Origin: Trichuris trichiura
Lineage: Eukaryota > Nematoda > Enoplea > Trichinellida > Trichuridae
Length of the DNA: 64,000 nucleotides
Direction: 5' to 3'
Assembly: GCA_037903355.1 (NCBI GenBank)
Contig: JBAJFE010000004.1
Coordinates: 2,976,001-3,040,000 of the forward strand
Positions 46,801 through 58,145 of this stretch are shown here, piece after piece. The notes beneath the pieces are model-generated. The model saw nothing but the letters and a program-made list of their open reading frames with translations. It was not told the DNA's origin and did not search any database. The translations under genes were made by a program, and so were the position numbers. Numbering within the stretch: the stretch's first letter is position 1; each line of letters opens with the position of its first letter.

Positions 46801-49800
46801 GGCGTTCATCCTATTTTTTTTTTACTTTGGCAACTTGAGGATGTCCTTTTAGGGAATAAGCCGTGCCCTCAACTATTTCTTGCTCAACGGCAGTCACAGT
46901 GCATCGCGGGATTCAGGCAAGCATGTTATAAAAACGCTGGTCGATGCTCTCAGAGGTCTTGAGCCTCCGGTAGCAATTGACCCCAGCACCTATCGGGTAG
47001 GTTTTCATACTCTTTTGCTGTATATAGTTGTTGAAAGCGACGTAGGTAACCTACTTTCCAAAGCTGAGTTTTGTAACCAAATGGGGTTCATTTGTTGATG
47101 GCATTCCAAGAACATCCGGCAAGGTTTGCTCAACGTATGAAATCTAACTTGAGCGTTAGTTTTTTTATGAGCTTGCAAGTCGCAAGGAAATACAGCTTGT
47201 TTTGTAGTGCTAATGCTCCAACACTTTTGCGTGTAGGTACTGCTTTGGTAAAACTGTTGAAATTTAACATCCAGTAGCAAATTGTAGCCACTAATTCCAT
47301 GTCTGTATAAAAATATTTAAAATGGTACCTAATTTTTATTTTAAAGGTTACGGTATACATGGTTAACGTAGCAAAATAAGTATGACGGAAATTTCAGTTT
47401 GACGTGACCAGTCGCTCTCTACTCGTAAATAAAAGCGCAGTCACTTCGAGCGTTTAGCAACTGCGCAAAATTTAAAAAATGGAGTTAGTACGTTTAAAAT
47501 TCAGGAGGTTTTCTTACTGCAGCGAATAATCTTTGATTCAGCTTACCAAACTTGTCCGCATTAACAAATTACAGTAGCAAATATGGTATAAATTTTTTGT
47601 TCGTTTCGAAACTGCTCTTATTTTGCTTTCAGCGATGTTAGGAAGTTCATAGCTTATTTTTTTTTATAATTGTATTATTACCATACTGTCTTTTTTGCTT
47701 GTAGGTAGTCTGAAGTTACTTTTTTAAATGAATGAAAGTTTTTTAATGAAAAAACTTTATTACGGACAGATTCCCGTTTTAATGTATGAAAAAACTCCGG
47801 AGCTTTCGGGTTGATCGAGACCCGTCTTCAGCGGTCTTAAATTATAAATGTCATTTGGGTAAATGGGCATTTATAATTTAAGACCGCTGAAGACGGGTCT
47901 CGATTGACCCGAAAGCTCCGGAGTTTTTTCGTACACTAAAACGGGAATTTGTCCGTAATAAAGTTTTTTCATTATGAAAACATACGGTCCCGTACCAAGA
48001 AACCACGTCTTCGAAAGTTTTTTTCCGCTTAAACTCGTATCCCGCCTTAAAGCTATACAGTTGTCCTGCTTTTAACTCTTTCTGGGCGACAGGAAAGCTC
48101 TGCGCATCACGTATATTTGTCTTTGTGATTTCGTTAACAGTTTGCTCATCTCTTCGTTGATGACGCGCTGGTTTCAACATCTCGCGCTTAAACCTACTCA
48201 GGAAGACGAAGCTGAGGAAAGACCAAATAATAACGGAAATAATGAATGACAGATTAAATAATCTCGTTGTTGAATGCTTATGCCATAGTTAAAGCTAGCT
48301 GGTCCTACTGTACACTTCAAATGACCATTTTCACTCGTGCGCTGTAGGCTGATCGTATCAATATGAGCTGTTTTGGAATTTGGAATCTATCATAACCCTG
48401 AAATGATTAAGTCTAGTGACGTTATTGTTTTCACTGCCTTCGTAGCCAATATCCACTTCGCTTGAGAGCAAGTTGACCGTGAATTCAAGCGTTTATTCGG
48501 TTATGTTATACGTTGCAAGTTTGCATAGTAAATATTTTAATCCGTTTCGTCGTGGGGGATTTTTATTGCTTGTCGTGTGCTGTTTTTGCTATCGTTTTTC
48601 TGCGCACTTGCCGCGTCTCCGTAGTAATAGTAAATCCCGAATTGAGTTGTTTACTTGTAGTACGTGGGAAAAGCGCAGAACGCATGGCATACATGCGCTC
48701 TACTTTTGGAGGAGATGACGCCATATTGCGGGCCATCGCCTATGCAAGCCGTCGTACCTTTCTCCCGCGTGGAGCAGCTAGTAAGTTAGGAATTTTGCAT
48801 AAAATTCGAAGCAACCAATAATGTTTTGCCAGGAGATTCTGGACGCATTCAGCAATCTGCTCTCTACATTGGGAGAAACGGACCTAAGTACGGCTGTTTG
48901 GATGCGCAAGTCAAGCGACGAAGCATTGCGGCAAGGGATGCTTTGGGATCAGCATGGCCAATTCGAAAAGTCGCGCGAACATTATTTGAACGTCAGCAAT
49001 CGGTTGGGGCGGCTACGTGTTTGCACGTTTCCTTTTTGTTTTCAGACGATAAAATTGCGGGAACAATCCGACGCGTCAAATGGCAAAGAGCCCGGAAGAT
49101 GGGTGTTCGATCATCATGAAATGGTGGAGCATTTCTATTGGTTCGTCACGTCGAAAGCTTCGTACATTTTTTCCTTTACTTGTTCGAACATTTTAAAGTG
49201 CTTGCGAACAACTTGGCAAATGGAAAGACGTGCATACCCTTTCTGTACGCCCTCCCGAAGATCCCATGCATGCATTGGAGAGCTCTTGGCGTATTGACAA
49301 CTTGGAAAATGTGCAATCGTATTTTGAGACAGTGCGTGCGCCTTTTCTCGGTTAGACTCTTTTCTTAATTTTTCCGCGAGTTTAGATCGAGAATAACTGT
49401 CCCAAAGAGTGGATGCTAAAATCGGCGCTATATCGTGGTTACTTGTCCTTCCGTACCTCCGAGCAACAAGACGGCAAGTCGATCGAGGAGAATGTTCAAA
49501 CTTGTACCTCCTTATTGATCAAGGAATGGCGCTATTTGCCAAGTATTTTTGGTCCCGGCCACCTGAAGATGCTCAGGCTTGGACAGTTGGCTTTGGAGTT
49601 GAGCGAGGCGTCCGAATATCACGTTCAACTTTTGCGCTTAACCAGCGGCTATCAAACTTCCACCGTCGACTTAAAGAATTTGCAGCGACTTTGGGGGTAA
49701 CTTTTAAACTTTCGCGTATTTTGCTCATGTAGAAAAAATCCCTCTTTTCCATTGGCGCAGAAGTCCGCTTCGCAACGAGACGAATATTCTCTGCGACGAT

Positions 49801-52800
49801 TCCATCCACGTTAGCTCGGTGCTTACTTGGCGCATTCGCTACTTAAGCATATTGGAATCCTTAACATCGCCCAGTGACCTGGTGAATATTGACCAACCGG
49901 TTGGATTGTTGTTAAGTTTTAACCGGCTCACATTTTAGCGGAGTACGCAGCGAATTTCGGACATGAAAGCTAAAGCTCTACTCGTGGCGGCAAAAGCTGC
50001 GCGGAAGCTGAATATGCTTTCCTTTGCTGACGACTGCTTGGGCAAGTAAGTTTTAGGAAAGAATCCAGTTTTGTTGAAGGCATCCGCGTTGTTCATTGGC
50101 TGCTTGTACGTTCAATTTTAGCTTTCGCGTTTTGCATTATGCCACCCCGAAAGACGTTGGTACTTGGATAAAAGAATGCGCTCTTATGCAAATGGCAAAA
50201 GCGAAGGGCTTAAGGTCAGTAAACGAGATGGCCTATCCGTTGCTTCAGGTAAGTAGGACTTGTCCGACTAAATAAATACGACAAAAGTACTAGTCCATGA
50301 TTATGCAGGCAACTTTAATGATCAACGAGGCGGAACACGATTTCATACCGGCTGAGAGCAACGCAGAGCTGTTCAGTGCTCAGGGCGTTATGTATAGCAT
50401 GCTGAGACAGTGAGTCTTGGGCAACTGTGGCAACGTCATATTCACTGTAGGCCAATCATATTTGAAGGGACAAATTGGCGGACGAGTTATTTACATATTC
50501 AAGTCAGATTAATCCAAACTACGCGAAGAATTGGAAAAAATGGGGAATTCACTTGGAGAAGGCATTTTTGAAGAATCGGTTTCTCATCTCACGCGTTGCT
50601 CATGCGGTTTGTAGCATGGTAATTTTTTCAGGAATGATATGACTATTGGCATAGAGGCGATCGTGCGCCTACTGAATACGGCCATTAGCGGAAGCGAGTG
50701 GAAAGTGCGAAAATGTATGGGGAGCGTTTTTTACTTGCTCCATTTTGACGACGACAAGAACACCCTTAAAATTCAATTCTTTCTGAAGGCGCTGCAACTG
50801 GAAGCGCGGCATTTTGTTTTTTGGCAAGTCTCCGTTGGAAGAGGAACAGCCGGCGTTTATTTTAAAATTTTTACATCTCTTCAGGCTACCCCAACTGTTC
50901 GAACTGCTTTGCGCGCGCAGGTTTTTTATTGTTGCCAATTTGATTGGCCACGTGGCTGAGGAATTTCCGGAAAGCGTTTTGTGCCACTTGCAGATTTACC
51001 GCTCTTCGGCTAGCGGCGAAACGGACGAAGGTTGTCGGCAAAAGGCCGCGCTTTACTTTTGCTCTTACGAAACGATTTTTACTTACAGAGGTTGTTGCCG
51101 CGCTTGAAAAAATCCACAAACACGTCGCCGTCACATATCCCGTACTTTCAAGCGCCTTTGCCGATTTCAGCAAAAGGGTAAACCTTTTTTCTCGTTGTAT
51201 TTGCTATTCGGCGTGTATAGTTTTCGCGGGAAAAAATTTTGCAACTGAAGAGGCGAACGGGTCTAGCAGGTGCAGCAGCTTCAACAGATGAGGAATTCAC
51301 CCAAATTGTTGTTATGACCTTTTTAGTTTCTGTATTGTACTTGTCATTAGTCTTTCGGGATATCTTTTGGTTTCGGCTCAGGTTATCTTAAAAAAAGTGC
51401 ATACCCAAAAAAGAACGAAAACGGTTATGAATGGACCAGAATTCTGCGCGGGACGAAAACGCATCGTAAGGAGTCACCTTAAGGCGGTTATGCCTTTAAA
51501 AAGTAAAAGCATTTTGGCTAGGAGCACCCAAACTTGCTGTGGGCGTACCTGAGGTGGGCAATCAGATTTTTCTACCCATTGCTGTTGTGTACCCTTTCTA
51601 GGTGCCTCTAGCTTGTCCTACGAGAGGTGAATAGTCTAGGGTACGCCGGCTCTTTGACCACACCGTTAGTTTCCCTTTTGACACTGAGAACCTAATCACC
51701 ATATAAAGTTTACCTTTGTAAATAATACTATATCGCGTAGGTATGTTTAGGCTTAGGCTTAAGGTTAGCTTCAACGGATAATGAAATCTGATTTGTCGCT
51801 ACACGTTTGGCTGCTCCCTAGAAAACCACTTTTACAACGCATTTTTGTTCCACGCAAGATTTTAAGCCTAACCTGTAAATAATCAGAGTCGCGATGCCGG
51901 ATTGTTTGATACCAAATTTATTTACCATTTTTCGACATGGCTTTTTCTACATTTTGCTCTTCGTATAGTATCAAATCAAGCGCTTTCGTACGGAGTTGCG
52001 GAAGACATTGTTTTGTTTGCAATTTCAAAAAATTTAAATTTTTTTGCTTTCGGGTAAAGCGCCTTAAGTCAGGAAATGCGCACGCGACTTTAAGAGGCGC
52101 CAATGATGTTTACAGAATGAAAAAATTCATCCCGGGGGATTGCTGCACCTTTATTTGCCAACTATCTTATTAGTAAGCGATCTAAAATATTCTGAAAAGC
52201 CATTTTCTTGCTTAATTTGCATACATGTAAATTTAATGGAATTTCCAAATGAGCCTGTCGTTTTGACCTTCAGCGTCTCAGCAAAGAGGTCTAGTCTTAT
52301 ATTCGTCGATAAAATAGTGTATGGCATTGGTGTTTACAAAGTATACGGCCCTGTTGGCATTGAGCTTGCCCAAGCTGTTGTATAAACGCTAGAGAAAGAA
52401 AAAGCTTTGTAAAGATTTGCTTGCTTACTAATACGGCATTAAAAATATCTCGTGGGCGTTACTTCAACAAGAAAATACTTTACAGGTTATGTAGAATAAG
52501 TTCTTAATCAAATTGTTATGCTTATCTTTAACAGAATTGCTTTTATAGTTGATATGCGAAGTGGCCAATGAGGACTCTATGGAACGGCTGCTGCGTCAAG
52601 TATACGACCTCGTTGAATGTATATACGATGCCGCTTTTCTTCATCAAAACGATAGTCTCGAGTCGGAAATGACAAACGTATTCAGCATACTGTCAAGCGT
52701 TCGACAGACTCTTGCTACGTAAGTTTCGCTTTGAACAGAGATGGTTACGTCGAGGTTATTCCAGCTGTAGCTCCGCGGATAATTTTCCCGAATCGTGGGC

Positions 52801-54485
52801 ACAGGCTGCCTGCGATTTGGAAACTGTGCTTGCATCAGCCGGCAACGTTTCCAGCATCATTCACGCAGCCGTTGTTCTCAAAAATGCCATAACGACCCAT
52901 TGGCAGCGTCGCAATCGCAGTATCCCATTGATCGGCCGCAGCGCGCAGCTTAGTTTATTCACCGTTGGTGTTGCTGAATTGGACATACCGCATATGTGGA
53001 TATCGCCTACGGTATGTTGTTCAGTTGTTTGTTATTGTTTGAATCAGTGGTGATTTTAAGAAGTCCACTTTTCGACCAAAAATTGCCAGAGTACTACCTG
53101 GATTTGACATAATAACATACGGCAATGTGGTATGCAAAAGAATACATATTAGCGGCACGGACGGAAAGGTAACGTACGACGCATCGAGCCAGCGTTTTTA
53201 TATTGTGACGTCATTTTCTATAGGTTTACTCGTATATGCTGATTGAAAATGAGAGCTTGAAAAATGTGCAGTCGAAGTGTCGTCTTTCTCAGTGTTTCCA
53301 TGGGTTCAATAAGCTGCTTCGGCAGGATCAGGTAAACTACGCATGCTTAAGCGTGTAGAAGACCGAAAAATGATTGCTTTTATTTTTTCAGGATTCCGTT
53401 TCGCGTAATCTACAATTTGAACTTCCAGACGCAATACCCTTAGGACCGCATCATACCCTTATCTTATGCAACACGCAGACGAAGTCTATATTAAGTCTTT
53501 TCGCTGAGGTTCGAGCCTATTTCGTTGCATTCGACCACGCGCGTGATATTGGGTCTTTTGCTTAGGCTTTTCAACGGGGTAACCATAGTCTGGACGACTT
53601 AGTTGTTGGCTACTATGAGGGAATGGAAAATTGGGAGCGCACTAACAAGCTGTACCACGCTGCTCTTAGAAAAGCGTACAAATCCGTACAGGAATCGTTA
53701 GTAGTAAAAAATGCATTCAAGGAGCAAATGATGCTACGATTTCCGGTAGCTACGGACTATTTCTCCTTCAGAAAACAAGTATTTTACAACTACGCATTTG
53801 TCGTATAAGTATTAAGATAATGTTCTCTTAGGTTTGCTACGACGTTGGTCTTCTCAATTTTGCTCAATATTTTCTTTTCCTTTCTCCCTTCTACCTTGAG
53901 CATTTAATGATCTCAATGTCGTCCGGCTTTGTCAGTACGTTTCATCAACTGTTCGATTTCAACCAAGCAGGTACTGTATTGCCTATTTTCGCTTTGTGTT
54001 TCGTAAGTTTGCATTTCTTTTATGTCGTAGGCGAAATGAATCAGAACAGGCCAATACCGTTCCGTTTAACACCGTGTATTTCGGAATTTTTGGCGATCGG
54101 TATTCAGGGTTACTCCTTGCCAGCTATGGTAGCTGGCGCCAGAGTGTTGCAGTCTCACAGTTGCGTCGAGTGGATTCGTCTGTTTTTGCAAAGCGAGCAT
54201 ACGCTGAAACTGCCCAACATATCGGAAGAGTATCGTCAACAGCTGATAGGCAAAAATTTGAAAGCCATCGAGGCGCGATTGCACGGTAAGCGAAACCTGC
54301 CAGCAGGTTTAGGTTTTCTTTTTGTAAATTTTATTTTTTCTTTGACTTTGCTGCTGAATGCTTTTCTCTTTTCAGAACTCGCTAATGTAGAAACTGGCGA
54401 TAGTCGAGCGATGACGTTAATTGGTTCTGCTCAAGCAGTTGACAATTTGTGCAGGATGAATCCATCTTGGTTTCCGTGGCTTTAA
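28830..54485 (+). CDS. TRRAP: TRRAP / Tra1, SAGA and NuA4 scaffold (PIKK-family pseudokinase)
   Basis: A gene of several dozen exons, mostly separated by introns of about 50-60 bases. The order follows human TRRAP. N-terminal helical repeats include ENGLLALKLFRNCITKAQA (29.4 kb), VFKDIYQQLPMQF (29.54 kb), VMNDMLEEGLLLGRGYTSNL (30.6 kb) and VKDSLLELCLSMPARLSTV (33.97 kb). The AIRCLELCVDAVPSDYLVDA block is at 37.07 kb. The FAT domain begins near EILDAFSNLLSTLGE (48.83 kb) with WDQHGQFEKSREHYLN. The PI3K-like domain covers about 52.5-54.3 kb (VYSYMLIENESL; FPVATDYFSFRKQ; NRPIPFRLTPCISEF). The FATC end, DNLCRMNPSWFPWL, is in the last exon 54376-54485. TRRAP lacks kinase residues and acts as the activator-binding scaffold of histone acetyltransferase complexes in the nucleus. 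The start at 28830 (MSERAITDEIW) is the first plausible ATG. The donor after the exon ending near 30.9 kb is unclear, since the frame meets TGA at 30909. Long introns hold mobile elements. Confidence 0.9.
31010..31066. repeat. MITE right end (AAATGACT family), solo
   Basis: CGAACATGAGCATCAC ... CGGTAGAGCCGCGGGACAAA, followed by TGACT, matches the right end of the element at 44301-44612. No matching left end was found close by. Confidence 0.5.
31331..31675. mobile_element. MITE with AGTCATT-type inverted ends
   Basis: The left end GTCATTCAACGTTACCGTAA then GGGATGCTCATGTTCGATGA (31368 on) is the inverse of the right end CATCGAGCATAAGCATTACG ... GGAATAAGTGACT (31618-31672). No coding capacity. 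Same family as 44301-44612. Confidence 0.55.
34117..36871 (-). mobile_element. Tigger-like DNA transposon in a TRRAP intron
   Basis: Terminal inverted repeats begin CAGGCAGTTCTCGTATAACG at 34117 and end as the complement of CAGGTAGTTCCCGTATAACG at 36871, with a TA on each side as target duplication. Length 2755. It contains a decayed transposase gene on the minus strand. Subterminal words GCGTTATATGA and TCGCGTTATGTGA recur near the right end. It lies between the TRRAP exons at 33.9-34.1 and 37.05 kb. Confidence 0.9.
34592..36330 (-). pseudogene. Tigger transposase, disrupted
   Basis: Frame one (36330-35461) has a Psq-type helix-turn-helix (ALTVGEKLEILKRYERNETT), a CENP-B-like second DNA-binding region, then the first catalytic aspartate in QIFNFDETNLYLKRMPKRAY. 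After a TAG at about 35461 the same frame continues through KVLVIMDSAPSHPPM (second aspartate). A frameshift near 35335 then leads into LLQPLDQSVIGAFKAYYLR (third acidic residue). A TGA at about 35147 separates AWNDV from KQCLHRVWRKLIPDL. The acidic C-terminus ends at 34592. Two stops and one frameshift mean it is not translatable as one protein, though all domains remain. Confidence 0.85.
36878..37030. mobile_element. 153-base MITE with TA duplication
   Basis: The left end CAGTAGAACTTCCATAAGTT GACCAC and the right end GTGGTCAACTTCGGAGGTTC TACTG are inverted copies of about 26 bases, flanked by TA on both sides. No ORF. It lies six bases from the Tigger element and immediately before a short TATATA run and the next TRRAP exon. 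Confidence 0.85.
39985..41735. other. long TRRAP intron, mostly unexplained
   Basis: About 1.7 kb between the exon ending ALAELVLEMETKIEKC (about 40.01 kb) and the one starting TVNPLRQSFLSFAEKF (41.74 kb). It includes the repeat word CTAAGCCTAATGCTAAACAT at about 40879 and several TTCGGGATT words. Nothing else was recognised. Confidence 0.5.
44011..44136. repeat. hairpin repeat in TRRAP intron
   Basis: An inverted repeat with arms of about 60 bases folding around 44073. The left arm runs TTAATTTGTTTTTC ... CGCGGAATTTTTGACCCGTT; the right arm is its near complement AACGGGTCAAACATTCCGCG and ends AAAACAAATTA. The preceding TTCGTAACGGGTTT and the GACCCGTT word recur near 54.8 kb. Confidence 0.75.
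44301..44612. mobile_element. MITE with AGTCATT-type inverted ends
   Basis: Left end AGTCATTTTTCCCCATTACC ... GTGATGCTCATGTTC; right end GAACATGATCATCACC ... GGGGGACAGATGACT. The inverted ends of about 55 bases match those of the copies near 31.0 and 31.3-31.7 kb. No coding capacity. Confidence 0.55.
47797..47834 (-). ncRNA. hammerhead-like ribozyme motif
   Basis: Minus strand: CCG, CTGAAGA, extra C, helix II CGGGT/ACCCG (or GGGT/ACCC), GAAA, AG/CT, C17, CGG. Helix I pairs fully. Partner of 47884-47921. Confidence 0.62.
47884..47921 (+). ncRNA. hammerhead-like ribozyme motif
   Basis: Plus strand: CCG, CTGAAGA, extra C, GGGT/ACCC stem with an eight-base loop, GAAA, AG/CT, C17, CGG. Invariant core positions are kept. 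Lies in a TRRAP intron on the transcribed strand, so it would be present in TRRAP pre-mRNA. Confidence 0.62.
51300..52545. other. long TRRAP intron, mostly unexplained
   Basis: About 1.2 kb between exons of the FAT/PI3K region (exon at 51.1 kb with VAVTYPVLSSAFADFSKR; next at 52.55 kb with DSMERLLRQVYDLVECIYDA). It contains two TTAGGC units at 51747-51758 within a word related to the AGCCTAAGC repeat family. No gene seen. Confidence 0.5.
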
Positions 54486-54789
54486 CCGTACAATATCTCT
54501 TTATTGCACAGAGTGTAGATTTTCCACCTCGAAGTTGACCTGTAATCCAGAAGCTACGCGCAGAATGATAAATAAACTTGAGCAATTGTCATTCCAAGCA
54601 CGATGGATATCGTTATTAGTAATTGTGACAATCTTCCCGCTGGCGTTCGCTCCTTACAGTACGGGAGGATAATCCTGTGAGCTTTGTGGAAGGTAATGAA
54701 ATGTCACTAATGAGTAAGCGATAGTGAATTCAGGTTATACCTGACTTGTCAATGTTTTTTCATTTTTCTTTTTTTCTTTTCTTTTTTCT

Positions 54790-54930
54790 CTCTTCGTAAC
54801 AGGTTTTTAATTTTCTTTTTAATTTTTTTTATAGTTTTAACCCGTTTTGTTTTCACATAGCGTTTATTTCTGTCATAAACGTTCTTCACGGAGCTTTCGG
54901 GTCCCACCTGGACCCGTGTTTAGCGTGACA
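54790..54930. repeat. decayed hammerhead/hairpin-type repeat
   Basis: TTCGTAACAGGTTTTTAATT ... AACCCGTTTTG resembles the 44.0-kb hairpin repeat, and it runs directly into a degenerate hammerhead motif. This links the two repeat families, but there is no clear inverted partner here. Confidence 0.5.
54887..54927 (-). ncRNA. inactive hammerhead-like motif
   Basis: Minus strand: helix I CACG/CGTG pairs perfectly and helix II GGGTCC/GGACCC is six base pairs. GAAA and the AG/CT, C17 portion are kept. The core reads CTAAACA instead of CTGANGA, so two essential guanines are changed and cleavage is not expected. Confidence 0.45.
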
Positions 54931-55439
54931 ATGTTCAACATGTCATTAACACATTTTCTAACATAATCCTGCATATAAATAGCAGACCATCCGCTTTGAC
55001 TGACGACGTTACTTTGTGCGCACGCTTTGTCTAGTAAGGCCTCGTAATCGCAGGTTGTTAGAAGAAGTGGTCACATTGTCGCCAGTATGATAGCAGCGGA
55101 GTTGCTTGGGGTTCTGTGCAATACATTTTCACTGAAGCGACCCTGCTTTCGGAGCTAATAATTCAAATAACAGTTTAGCGGCTGAAAAATCCGCGGCGGT
55201 TTCGATGCATGACGTATAATATGTAAATTTTCAAATAAACGCAATTAAAGGTATGGGTTGTTTTAAAGGGTACAGTTGATTGAGGCTGTTTTTTCCAAGC
55301 CAACGATAAAGGATACGCACAGAAAATAAACATTGTTTAAGTGGAAGGAAGAAAGGTAACGTCTATGGTGCATGCCAGCGACTGTTGGAAGGTTTCGCGT
55401 CATTTTTGTTTACGTGGAATACGTGAAAACAAAAAATGT

Positions 55440-55685
55440 GTTTTGAAAGCGTGGTTTCTTGGTACGGGAACATATGTTTTCATAATGAAGCAGTTTATTA
55501 CGGATAATTCCCGTTTGTTATGTATGCAGAAGGACTCCGGAGCTTTCGGGTCATTCGAGACCCGTCATCAGCGGTCTTAAGTTGTTGATCAACTTGATGA
55601 CGGGTCTCGAATGACCCGAAAGCTCCGGAGTCCTTCTATATACATAACAAACGGGAATTATCCGTAATAAACTTCTTCATTACAA
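55440..55685. mobile_element. hammerhead inverted-repeat element, copy 5
   Basis: The one-sided flank GTGGTTTCTTGGTACGGGAA is on the left. Arms about 55485-55590 and 55591-55680 are inverted copies (AACGGGAATTATCCGTAATA and its complement). The left arm has an intact hammerhead core. In the right arm the start of the core is replaced (AACTTGATGAC), so only one of the two could work. Confidence 0.78.
55537..55574 (-). ncRNA. hammerhead-like ribozyme motif
   Basis: Minus strand: CCG, CTGATGA, extra C, GGGT/ACCC stem, GAAA, AG/CT, C17, CGG. Helix I is fully paired and the core is conserved. Confidence 0.6.
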
Positions 55686-55689
55686 AGAA

Positions 55690-58145
55690 TGTCTTACTAA
55701 TTCAGGCTTTTTCGGGATTAGTTAATCTGAGAGCCCAAAGAGATCATTATCACTCTGACGTTTTGAAAATACTTTCGTTGTTAGCTTTCCTTATTCGCTT
55801 ACGTCCAGTGTTGTGGGTTTTTATTGTAACTATAACTGCAGCTCTTCATGACAAAGAGTACGCTGCAGCTGTTTATTGAAAAATGGTAGTACTTTCGGGA
55901 TTGAGCATAATTGGTTGAGAAGAAAATGGTTGATAGAACGAAATCAGAAACTTAAAATTTAGGTTGTTGTTCTTGCAACTTTTCCTCTCTCAGCTTATTA
56001 CGCTGAATCCCGAACATGGGGACTCCGGAAACTCTGGCGCTTATTATTTTTTGTTTTTTAGTTAAAGTTCATGTTCATGTCTGTAACTTTTACGGAGAAA
56101 AACTTTATGCCTGTTACACGATGTTCTGTTTCGCGGCTATTTTTTGGAGATTTACTCAAAACCCTGAGCCACTCGTCAATGATGCCTGTGATCTTGAAAA
56201 TGTGAATCCCGAATGGTAGAACTCTGCTATGGATGGTTTTCTTATGGCTGTTTTGTTCTTACGGCTGCCAAATAAAGGATTTGAATCCCGAAGTATTTTT
56301 CCATCCTAATTTTGTCGTCTTTAGATAGCAGTCGCTGGTTTGTTATGATCTTTTTTTATTTTCTTTCCAAACCCTCTTGTTTTATCTACGAACTTTTCAT
56401 AACCATAACCATGAGGATGACTGTACGGTAAGAGTTAGTATTAGGATTATTTTTATGAACCGAAAAAGTGAGTACTTATTATCTGCCTTGGAAAGGCAAG
56501 AATTTGATGTACTGAAATTTCATCATTGAGGAAGTTACCCTCCAAGACATCAAATCATTCATTCAGGATCTCCTTACGTTTAAGGTTTTAACCTATCATG
56601 GCTTTTACTTTACGTTTTCGGATTTGCGGGAAAGCGCATTTTGAGAAATGTTTTTGGATATCTTTCTTTGGAATAGTTCTTTAAGGATTTTGTTGCCCTT
56701 TCCGTTTTGAAAAAAGGAATTGTTTTTTCACGAGATTTTACTCCTTTGGTATCTTTGCTTTTCAGGATTTTGAGCACTTTGGAGTTCGACCGTCTCCTTA
56801 GAATTCTTTGTTCTGTTCGATATGTTTTGACGTTTGGACTTTTTTTGGTTAGCTGGGAGTCTGTCCAATCGGGATTTCAATTTTTGGGACTTTGACCTTA
56901 TTGGATTTATTAGACCGTAAGGATTTAGACTACTTCGAAGTTTCTAAATGGCCAATCGCTTTCATTGCCCAACTTCCTCGTTAAACCGTAAGTGAACCTG
57001 ATTCAATTCGAACAACCTGTCATAGATGCATTGAAAAATTATATCTATAGAAAACTAAAATTTCAGCAGGCATTGGAATGAAGCAAAACAAAGATGACAC
57101 TTATGTAACCGCTGTGCATCATCGCTGTCCCAAAGTCGAATATTCAGTGGTTAAGTCATTGAAACGTTATCATATGCTTACCCTTTACAAGTATAGCTTT
57201 TTAAAGAGATGTCAAAGCAAATAATGGGTGAAATTGCTCATGCATAGAAAGCTTGCCTTCCATACCGAAAAACAAACAACGATGACAACCCTGGCCAACC
57301 CAATCTAGCCGGCTGTTCATAAACGTACGGTGAAATCTTTGTGCCAATTATGCTTTCTAAAGGATTTTGAAAATATCAAAAAACCAGGTGGCTTGCAGGC
57401 ACCATCCCTACTGTCACACATGCGTATACTCAAAATATTTGAGCCTGTGTACATTTTAATTATCACCAGTTTTCTTAAAAAACAGTGTTCAGTTTTAGAG
57501 GTTTGTAACAGCAAGTCGGCCACGTGAAGATGGAGGTTCGGAAAAGTTGATTTGTAAAAATAAGGGAACAATGACTAAACATACCGCTCCAATCCGGGCA
57601 TGAAACCATGACAGCAATACCCACCGGCATAAAGATCTTAAAGACCCCACAACATAGCAATCGTTCAACCGATGATATGCCAGATTCTTCCACGCTATTG
57701 GAACAACTTTTTCAGGTAGAGATTTTTAGGCTTTAGAAACAACAACGTCTCAACCGTTGCATATGGGAAAAAGAAAATACCGGACAAGGTCTGATGACTC
57801 CACAGGCTGAGCATCATTGCTTTCTATAACGTAACTTTATTTTGCTCCTCGGTGAATCCAGATAATTCAAAGTTAACATAATGAGGTCCCGCATTATATA
57901 ACAACTATTACCGTGTCTTTCCCGTAGTAAGACCTGGTCTTATTTTTTGTTTTTCCTTCAAAAAACATTGCAGGGTTTATTTTCCAGAGTGATGTATTAT
58001 GATTTCAGGTACCACGCTCTACACTTGTTCGTTTATTTATGTGCAGAAACCCATACGAAGCGTAAATGTAAAAGAAGAAAAATATCGAAACACCTAGATG
58101 AAGAACTATGAATTTAAGGCTGGAAAAATGCTGAAATAGCTACGT
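55690..58145. other. gene-free stretch, nothing recognised
   Basis: Only short open frames (up to 84 codons) without motifs. Repeated GAATCCCGAA words occur at 56.00, 56.20 and 56.28 kb but define no element I can delimit. Confidence 0.35.

Larger units (their letters stand above)
47744..48020. mobile_element. hammerhead inverted-repeat element, copy 4
   Basis: Arms about 47746-47850 and 47868-47977 are inverted copies (GAAAAAACTCCGGAGCTTTC facing its complement). The one-sided flank with CATACGGTCCCGTACCAAGA and AACCACG follows on the right. Both arms carry a complete hammerhead-like core. It sits inside a TRRAP intron. Confidence 0.8.
47100..48640. other. long TRRAP intron with a hammerhead element
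   Basis: Separates the exon with VIKTLVDALRGLEPPVAIDP (about 46.95 kb) from the exons leading into the FAT domain (48.65 kb on). It contains hammerhead element copy 4; the rest is unexplained. Confidence 0.5.

Noticed and set aside
55998..56300. Repeated AATCCCGAA words
   Set aside because: Irregular spacing and too short to define a repeat unit or binding-site array.
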